64,000 bases of DNA from Phycisphaeraceae bacterium (GTDB taxonomy: Bacteria > Planctomycetota > Phycisphaerae > Phycisphaerales > Phycisphaeraceae): contig JANQFR010000049.1 in NCBI GenBank assembly GCA_028277745.1, forward strand, positions 62,001 through 126,000. The letters are read 5' to 3'. A program made the position numbers and the translations under genes. The notes beneath the pieces are model-generated. The model worked only from the letters and a program-made list of their open reading frames with translations. It had not been told where the DNA came from and ran no database searches. Positions 63,655-64,000 of this stretch are shown piece after piece. The first letter of the stretch is position 1; each line of letters opens with the position of its first letter.

Positions 63655-63888
63655 CTACAACTGCCAACGAGATCGGATCGGGCCGCGGATATCCGTGGGA
63701 TGATTCATCGCCGTGTCGATCCGCTCGGCCACCGACGGGATCATGTCTTTGAACACTGAGGGCGCGATATGGATGTCCACCCCTGCCCCCACGATCGTTT
63801 CCCCCGCCAGCGTTCGGGCCACCTTCTCCGCGGTGTTGCAGTTGCTCTCCGCCTAGTCACCGAAACCTGTCAGCAACACCTTGGTCAT
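63655..63888 (-). pseudogene. Pyroglutamyl-peptidase I (Pcp)-like gene, broken
   Basis: MTKVLLTGFGD is followed by TAG (63855-63853), after which AESNCNTAEKVARTLAGETI and VDIHIAPSVFKDMIPSVAER continue in the same frame, as in peptidase C15. The frame ends at codon 78; the family needs about 210 residues, so the catalytic Cys and His are missing. A decayed copy. Beyond 63889 to the window end nothing is seen. Confidence 0.7.
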
Positions 63889-64000
63889 AACACGCACCAT
63901 ACGCGATCACCGAGATTCGGCAAGAGATCAACCGAGGATGGCGGGAGCCGGCGCCATAAAACGTGTCGAAAAAAGATTGACTTTGATGGATGACATGATT

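Noticed and set aside
17571-63855. Genome-wide amber recoding
   Set aside because: Only two in-frame TAG codons were seen, one in a clearly truncated gene, and the recombinase remnant is broken by TAA instead. Ordinary pseudogene decay explains all three.

Overview
The window looks like chromosome of a high-GC Planctomycetota bacterium, most likely class Phycisphaerae. The reasons are the density of PEP-CTERM proteins (seven, mostly ending in I-P-E-P-A-S, a hydrophobic stretch and an Arg-rich tail), eight pseudopilin-like proteins with an F-T-L-I-E-L-L-V-V prepilin N-terminus and an H-Xn-DG C-terminal signature, LacI regulators next to glycoside hydrolases and a sulfatase, and a Ser/Thr kinase paired with a response regulator. 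No exosortase, pilus assembly gene or rRNA is visible here.

Layout. 1-2149: two PEP-CTERM proteins, one cut by the window edge. 2487-13601: polysaccharide locus 1, with a minus-strand run (pseudopilin, GH10 xylanase, sulfatase, unclassified TIM-barrel-like hydrolase), a coupled BNR/sialidase-like and HpcH-aldolase pair, and a divergent LacI plus PEP-CTERM protein. 13655-18032: a lower-GC toxin/immunity-like patch with an orphan RHS tip, small possible immunity genes and a transglutaminase-like gene split by an in-frame amber codon. 18160-22754: locus 2, LacI, PEP-CTERM, pseudopilin, then a GH43/GH117-like protein, all minus strand. 23114-31386: Ser/Thr kinase, OmpR-type regulator, three tandem pseudopilins, PEP-CTERM protein, another pseudopilin and a degenerate receiver protein. 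31523-33267: small ArsR/SRPBCC/DoxX/DUF1801 operon with a perfect operator palindrome. 33345-33678: graveyard of mobile-element fragments. 33812-44920: MscS-type channel, GH78-like rhamnosidase, then locus 3 (LacI, PEP-CTERM, pseudopilin, GH10). 45058-47528: accessory genes, a serine-recombinase remnant and tRNA-Pro(GGG). 47587-53476: glycosyltransferase, DUF2231-like protein, pseudopilin, bioD, HhH-GPD glycosylase, lpxI. 54008-57868: a 1286-residue, AT-rich, apparently transferred gene with a C-terminal PD-(D/E)XK-type nuclease motif. 57982-64000: EamA transporter, HDOD protein, small membrane proteins, lipoproteins and a broken pyroglutamyl-peptidase gene.

How the genes work together. Three times the same set recurs: LacI regulator, PEP-CTERM protein, H-Xn-DG pseudopilin and extracellular glycoside hydrolase. 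This suggests separately regulated polysaccharide-use units in which a hydrolase is co-expressed with an envelope-sorted protein and a pseudopilin. In locus 1 the LacI gene and the pseudopilin-GH10 run carry near-identical promoters with the same GCACACAG box.

The best candidates for undescribed biology are the stand-alone large nuclease-like protein, the recurrent regulator/PEP-CTERM/pseudopilin/hydrolase unit, and the kinase-controlled triple pseudopilin array. Statements on G+C are by eye, and no database search was possible.
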